Shown here: positions 63,166 to 64,000 of the stretch, piece by piece
Layout of the letters: each line of letters starts with the position of its first letter
Numbering within the stretch: position 1 is the stretch's first letter
Source of the DNA: Megaustenia siamemsis
Lineage: Eukaryota; Mollusca; Gastropoda; Stylommatophora; Ariophantidae
Length of the DNA: 64,000 bases
Assembly: GCA_032433765.1 (NCBI GenBank)
Contig: JAVIAB010000041.1
Span: 80,493,428 to 80,557,427, forward strand
Direction: 5' to 3'
Translations under genes and position numbers: made by a program
The notes under the pieces: model-generated
The model's input: the letters and a program-made list of their open reading frames with translations, nothing else
Told to the model about the DNA's origin: nothing
The model's database searches: none

Positions 63166-63175
63166 CCCTACTCAC

Positions 63176-63281
63176 GTCATGTAATCCTTGTTGTCTGCGA
63201 TCATGAACAACTGGACCTCGTTGACGTCACTCAACTGTCGCCTGAGGCGCGTGTTGCCCTTCGCTGGGTCAAGGCTATTGT
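63176..63281 (-). CDS. M12B metalloprotease, exon with furin-type site and catalytic-domain start, 106 nt
   Basis: Minus-strand exon between acceptor CCTGGTGTGACAG and donor GTGAGTAG. After two bases of a split codon it reads NSLDPAKGNTRLRRQLSDV and NEVQLFMIADNKDYM, then leaves AC for a Thr codon completed at 60104. RLRR is a furin/proprotein-convertase consensus. In ADAM-type enzymes it sits exactly here, between the inhibitory prodomain and the first beta-strand of the metalloprotease domain ('.E..ivaD...y'). The product would be a secreted or membrane zinc endopeptidase activated by prodomain removal. Signal peptide and prodomain exons must lie to the right of the window, and the zinc site to the left. 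Confidence 0.87.
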
Positions 63282-63624
63282 CTGTCACACCAGGGGCTAG
63301 AGGTCAAAGGTCAAGTACTTTATTAAAACTTAGTACAGACATAACAACAATGCCGTCTTGTAGACAAGTACACTCATGTTTTTTTTTTAATGCAAGTGCC
63401 AGTGTAGGTCAACAAGTACTTGTGTACACGCTGCTGGCACTGTTGTCGCTCACTCACGGCATCTTTGCACACACATACTCACACACGCATCCACACATAC
63501 ACATCTACATTACTTCACACACGCACACAGGTAAATTCCCCCAAACACATACACACAAACTAAAATGCATTCATCCAAACACACACACACACATGTATAC
63601 TGAGTGATTCGATGAGCATGATAA
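63282..63624. other. Unique intron sequence with a CA-rich run
   Basis: Starts with the acceptor region of the metalloprotease exon (minus strand). Interrupted CACACA repeats lie between about 63465 and 63600. The plus ORF at 63188-63607 is antisense to the exon and not supported. Confidence 0.5.
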
Positions 63625-64000
63625 AAAAAAGTGGAGGCGGGCTCTGTACGCATGCAATGGGTAGAGTCGTTGCAGAAATCCAAAATACGTAAGGTCACCT
63701 TTGTCTATGTCCCTGGACATGCGGGAGTACGGGGAAAAGAAAGGGCGGACAGGTTGGCTAGCTGCGCTGTCGTTGAGGACGGGCAACCGATGGATCGGGC
63801 GGACATCATCAATGCCCTCCGAGATGTGGGAAGAGCACAGAACTTCGACAAACACAGATCAACGTCGCTTCTTCGGATGATGGAAATGGGAGTTAAGATG
63901 GGCACAGCCAGAAATGAGAAACTTAGTGGCCGTGTAAGAAGACTTATCAACCAACACAGAACTGGAGTCGTCAGTCGCTGGACACTGAGGGAATTGCTGA
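63625..64000 (+). pseudogene. Non-LTR retrotransposon RNase H region, plus strand, runs off the window
   Basis: Plus-strand frame open from just after a TAA (63622-63624) to the window end. It reads KVEAGSVRMQWVESLQ, VTFVYVPGHAGVRG and KERADRLASCAV. 'VPGHAGV.G.E.AD.LA' is the C-terminal part of the RNase H domain carried by some non-LTR clades, with the AD aspartate as catalytic residue. The following ~75 codons (for example RRLINQHRTGVVSRWTLREL) are the usual post-RNase H tail. The start is abrupt after an A-run, so this piece is 5' truncated. Its 3' part is unbroken as far as visible and may be a younger insertion. Confidence 0.8.

Overview
This is animal genomic DNA, not bacterial. It has short exons with consensus GT/AG splice sites, decayed LINE retrotransposons, tRNA-derived SINEs, and minisatellite arrays that by my adding up fill about four fifths of the window. 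The exon sequences and the LINE/SINE types suggest a marine invertebrate, most likely a mollusc. That placement is inference, not proof.

Main result: the minus strand carries five phase-compatible exons of one M12B (reprolysin/ADAM-type) metalloprotease gene, in transcript order 63281-63176, 60104-60026, 56758-56675, 43291-43149 and 27034-26997. They encode a furin-type RLRR site followed by the first two thirds of the catalytic domain, about 150 codons (450 nt). The zinc helix (HExxH) is not seen and should lie beyond position 1. The introns are about 3.1, 3.3, 13.4, 16.1 and >27 kb, and they consist mostly of tandem repeats with LINE and SINE debris. No predicted ORF reported these exons as such, because each is only 38-143 nt.

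Layout from left to right. 1-172: 53-bp repeat. 196-26934: one 29/20-bp array of nearly 27 kb with nested higher-order doublings. 26997-27034: exon. 27.6-28.4 kb: LINE relic. 28.5-43.0 kb: a mosaic of 42-, 51-, 63-, 10-, 24/41-, 57- and 61-bp arrays and LINE relics, including a near-identical ~4.2 kb block present twice, about 9.56 kb apart. 43.15-43.29 kb: exon. 43.4-53 kb: 52/54-, 39-, 34- and ~33-bp arrays. 53-56.7 kb: two SINEs, 61- and 51-bp arrays, a candidate plus-strand exon at 54369-54482, a LINE relic and an exon. 56.8-63.2 kb: 26-, 21-, 49-, 23-, 38-, 26- and 68-bp arrays, an exon at 60.0 kb, a LINE relic and a polypyrimidine tract. 63.2 kb: exon. 63.6 kb to the end: a LINE RNase H fragment.

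Second result: several minisatellites can be traced to the element they grew from. Reverse-transcriptase motif A (63 bp, 12 copies), the segment after YADD (57 bp), the 'YLGS' segment (51 bp, about 20 copies), two different LINE C-termini (61 and 68 bp) and a tRNA-like SINE segment (42 bp) have each been expanded in place. Three of the LINE-internal units are exact multiples of 3.
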